A stretch of DNA of 64,000 nt from Leptobacterium_A meishanense (lineage in GTDB: Bacteria > Bacteroidota > Bacteroidia > Flavobacteriales > Flavobacteriaceae): contig NZ_JBBEXE010000007.1 of the NCBI RefSeq assembly GCF_037645805.1, forward strand, positions 61,066 through 125,065, in the 5' to 3' direction. This document shows positions 62,228 to 64,000 of the stretch, in pieces. The position numbers and the translations under genes were made by a program. The notes under the pieces were generated by a model, which was not told the origin of the DNA, searched no databases, and worked only from the letters and a program-made list of their open reading frames with translations. Every line of letters begins with the position of its first letter. Position 1 is the stretch's first letter.

Positions 62228-64000
62228 ATGAAAATCTTCTTTTCTAAGATTAAATATATCGCCATTGTTTTATACTGTTTAACGGCTTATAAAATACACG
62301 CCCAAACACCTTTCGTGTGTGACGGCCAAGCATATATTAGTGTAGATCCAAGCACAAGATTACTGGAAGTAGAACGCTTAATTCCTGGGGGGAGTGTTTA
62401 TACACGGGTAAACCCTGCAGGGAATGCAGGGGGTTGGCAGTACAATGCTACCGGGTTCAATATAGAAGATGGCTTTATATATGGGGTCTCCACAGCACCT
62501 ACCCCAGGCCGCTTATTACGGATTGACGCCAACGAAACAGTTACCAATTTAGGTGCTTTAACGTTAGATGTCAATACGCCCTTTCTGAATTTGGGAGATA
62601 TGGATTTTGACGGAAATCTTTATGCGAGAATCAATGTAGAAACAGGGGCTCCTCCAAACACCTATTCTCGTAAACTGTACAAGATAGATGTTTCCACTAG
62701 TGGGCCTATTGTGGTTGAAAAATTGACCATGTCAGCCGGATATAATTTTGTAGACTTTGCTTTTAACCCGGTAGACGGTAAACTATATGGTGTAGAAAGA
62801 GGAGGGAACAATTTAGTAGTAATAGACCTTCCAAATGAGGCAGGAGGGAATGTGCCGGTAACCAGAAAAACGATACAGGGAATAAACTTAGGAACTGGCG
62901 ATTATGGGGCGACATGGTTTGATAGCAACGGCGTTTTTTATGCCGGCCAAAACAGCCCTGGGAGGGTTTATAGCATAAGGAATGTAGATACCACCCCGGT
63001 TGCAGATATACAATATAATGGTCCAACAACAGGTAATAATGACGCCTGTGCTTGTGCAGGGGCACCTAAGCCATTAAAATCAGTATTTCCCCAGAATGCA
63101 GTTCCCGGGTCAACAGTTACCTATACCTATACATTTTCCAACCTGCTAAAGGATGTGATGACATTAGATGTATCAGATGACTTAAGATCTGTAAATGACT
63201 TCATTGATACCGGAGATGATGAAAGTGCTACCCCTGTAGATGGTGTGTTTTTACCGGGGACATTGAATATAATGGGTGCTACGGAAACAATTCCCGCAAG
63301 TTTTACAAATGGCAATAAAACCCTATTTATAGATAACCTTTCTATTCCGGCAGGAAATACGGTAACCATTACGGTTGACGTTCAATTACCGGCAATACCC
63401 GAGAGCTATTATAACCAAGCAACCTTAACCGACATACAGTCAAGCTTTACAGCCATCGATTTTTTAGCACCTTTGCAAGTATTAAACTCCGATGACCCTA
63501 ACCAAGATTTTGACAAAGAACCTACGATAGTCAATATTTCTAATTTAGATGCAGATTTAAGTATAACCAAAACGATTAATAATCCTAATGCGGGAGCAGG
63601 AGCTAATGTAACCTTTACGATAACAGTGGACAATAATGGACCTGATGATGCCACAGGGGTAGAAGTGGATGACTTATTGCCAGATGGGTATACCTATGTA
63701 TCTAGTACCCCGTCCATTGGTACCTACAATCAATTTACTGGGATATGGAATATAGGGAATGTGGCAGTAGCTGACCCTCCACGAACCTTAACGATTACAG
63801 CAACTGTAAACCCAACAGGCGATTACTTAAATGTAGCTACAGTAACAGGGAATCAACCAGATAGTGATTTAACCAATAACACAGATTCTGCAGGGACTAT
63901 GTTGGCCGATTTAGTAATGAACAAAGTAGTAGACAAAGGCACTCCGAATGTAGGGGACAATGTGGTGTTCACCTTAACGGTTACCAACAATGGCCCTAGT
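62228..64000 (+). CDS. DUF6923/DUF11 repeat surface protein (3' end outside window)
   Basis: An ATG at 62228 opens a frame that stays open for 591 codons to the right edge, so the protein is larger. It starts with a signal peptide ending YKIHAQ. The first ~270 residues resemble the DUF6923 propeller-like domain (GGWQYNATGFNIEDGFIYGV, NFVDFAFNPVDGKLYGVE). A linker with CACAGAPKPLKSVFP and a DUF11-like segment follow. One full DUF11 repeat (ADLSITKTINNPNAGAGANV to PDSDLTNNTDSAGT) and the start of another (ADLVMNKVVDKGTPNVGDNV) come next. Such proteins are often long, repetitive T9SS type B cargo or adhesins; the sorting domain would be outside the window. Confidence 0.85.
   Translation, partial: MKIFFSKIKYIAIVLYCLTAYKIHAQTPFVCDGQAYISVDPSTRLLEVERLIPGGSVYTRVNPAGNAGGWQYNATGFNIEDGFIYGVSTAPTPGRLLRIDANETVTNLGALTLDVNTPFLNLGDMDFDGNLYARINVETGAPPNTYSRKLYKIDVSTSGPIVVEKLTMSAGYNFVDFAFNPVDGKLYGVERGGNNLVVIDLPNEAGGNVPVTRKTIQGINLGTGDYGATWFDSNGVFYAGQNSPGRVYSIRNVDTTPVADIQYNGPTTGNNDACACAGAPKPLKSVFPQNAVPGSTVTYTYTFSNLLKDVMTLDVSDDLRSVNDFIDTGDDESATPVDGVFLPGTLNIMGATETIPASFTNGNKTLFIDNLSIPAGNTVTITVDVQLPAIPESYYNQATLTDIQSSFTAIDFLAPLQVLNSDDPNQDFDKEPTIVNISNLDADLSITKTINNPNAGAGANVTFTITVDNNGPDDATGVEVDDLLPDGYTYVSSTPSIGTYNQFTGIWNIGNVAVADPPRTLTITATVNPTGDYLNVATVTGNQPDSDLTNNTDSAGTMLADLVMNKVVDKGTPNVGDNVVFTLTVTNNGPS

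Overview
The window looks like a chromosomal stretch from a member of the Flavobacteriaceae (Bacteroidota). The evidence is AT-rich DNA, CarboxypepD_reg-type TonB-dependent receptors, type IX secretion (T9SS) C-terminal sorting domains, a PorZ-like protein, DUF5689/GEVED/DUF11 surface-protein domains, and start sites lacking Shine-Dalgarno sequences but often preceded by the Bacteroidota -7 element TANNTTTG. No rRNA, tRNA, CRISPR array, insertion sequence, phage or plasmid gene was recognised. All assignments come from reading the sequence; no database search was run.

Layout. 1-2611: end of a large alpha-2-macroglobulin-family protein, followed by a perfect 18-bp palindrome and a small ABM-type monooxygenase. 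3086-7280: glycerol module with glpK (one-base frameshift), glpD and opposing gpsA. 7555-9574: minus-strand operon yicC-gmk-nadD. 9713-16864: mixed housekeeping and accessory genes (YheT-type hydrolase, thioesterase, EamA transporter, ArsC-like protein, RsiV-like lipoprotein, cystathionine gamma-synthase/lyase, outer-membrane protein, gdhA). 16975-23949: porZ-recO-haem-type TonB receptor, then an opposing T9SS cargo with a predicted seven-bladed FG-GAP propeller. 24169-33597: ileS-dksA-like-lspA, 5-FTHF cyclo-ligase, uvrC and a PlpD-like patatin/POTRA/barrel protein. 33782-40897: tyrosine and tryptophan catabolic dioxygenases (hmgA, hppD, kynA) interleaved with DUF3108 and M23-family proteins, then pgi. 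41061-44285: Oar-like TonB receptor. 44889-52076: a probable extracellular-nuclease locus. 52321-58602: DinB-like, nitrilase-family, Ig-like lipoprotein, ComF, a coiled-coil membrane protein and glyS. 58860-64000: a T9SS cargo with CARDB-like and GEVED domains, then the start of a DUF6923/DUF11 repeat protein that runs off the right edge.

How it fits together. Much of the window encodes cell-surface and envelope functions: three TonB receptors, T9SS cargo plus a T9SS accessory factor, lipoproteins and a type Vd-like protein. The most system-like region is 44.9-52.1 kb. There a secreted endonuclease/exonuclease/phosphatase enzyme lies divergent to a TonB receptor, which is followed by a lipoprotein with three DUF5689/OB-like repeats and a C-terminal lamin-tail domain. 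A membrane-anchored LytTR regulator faces this pair. The combined domain content matches that of secreted LTD-OB-EEP nucleases, here split over two proteins and joined to a transporter, which suggests scavenging of extracellular DNA or its phosphate.
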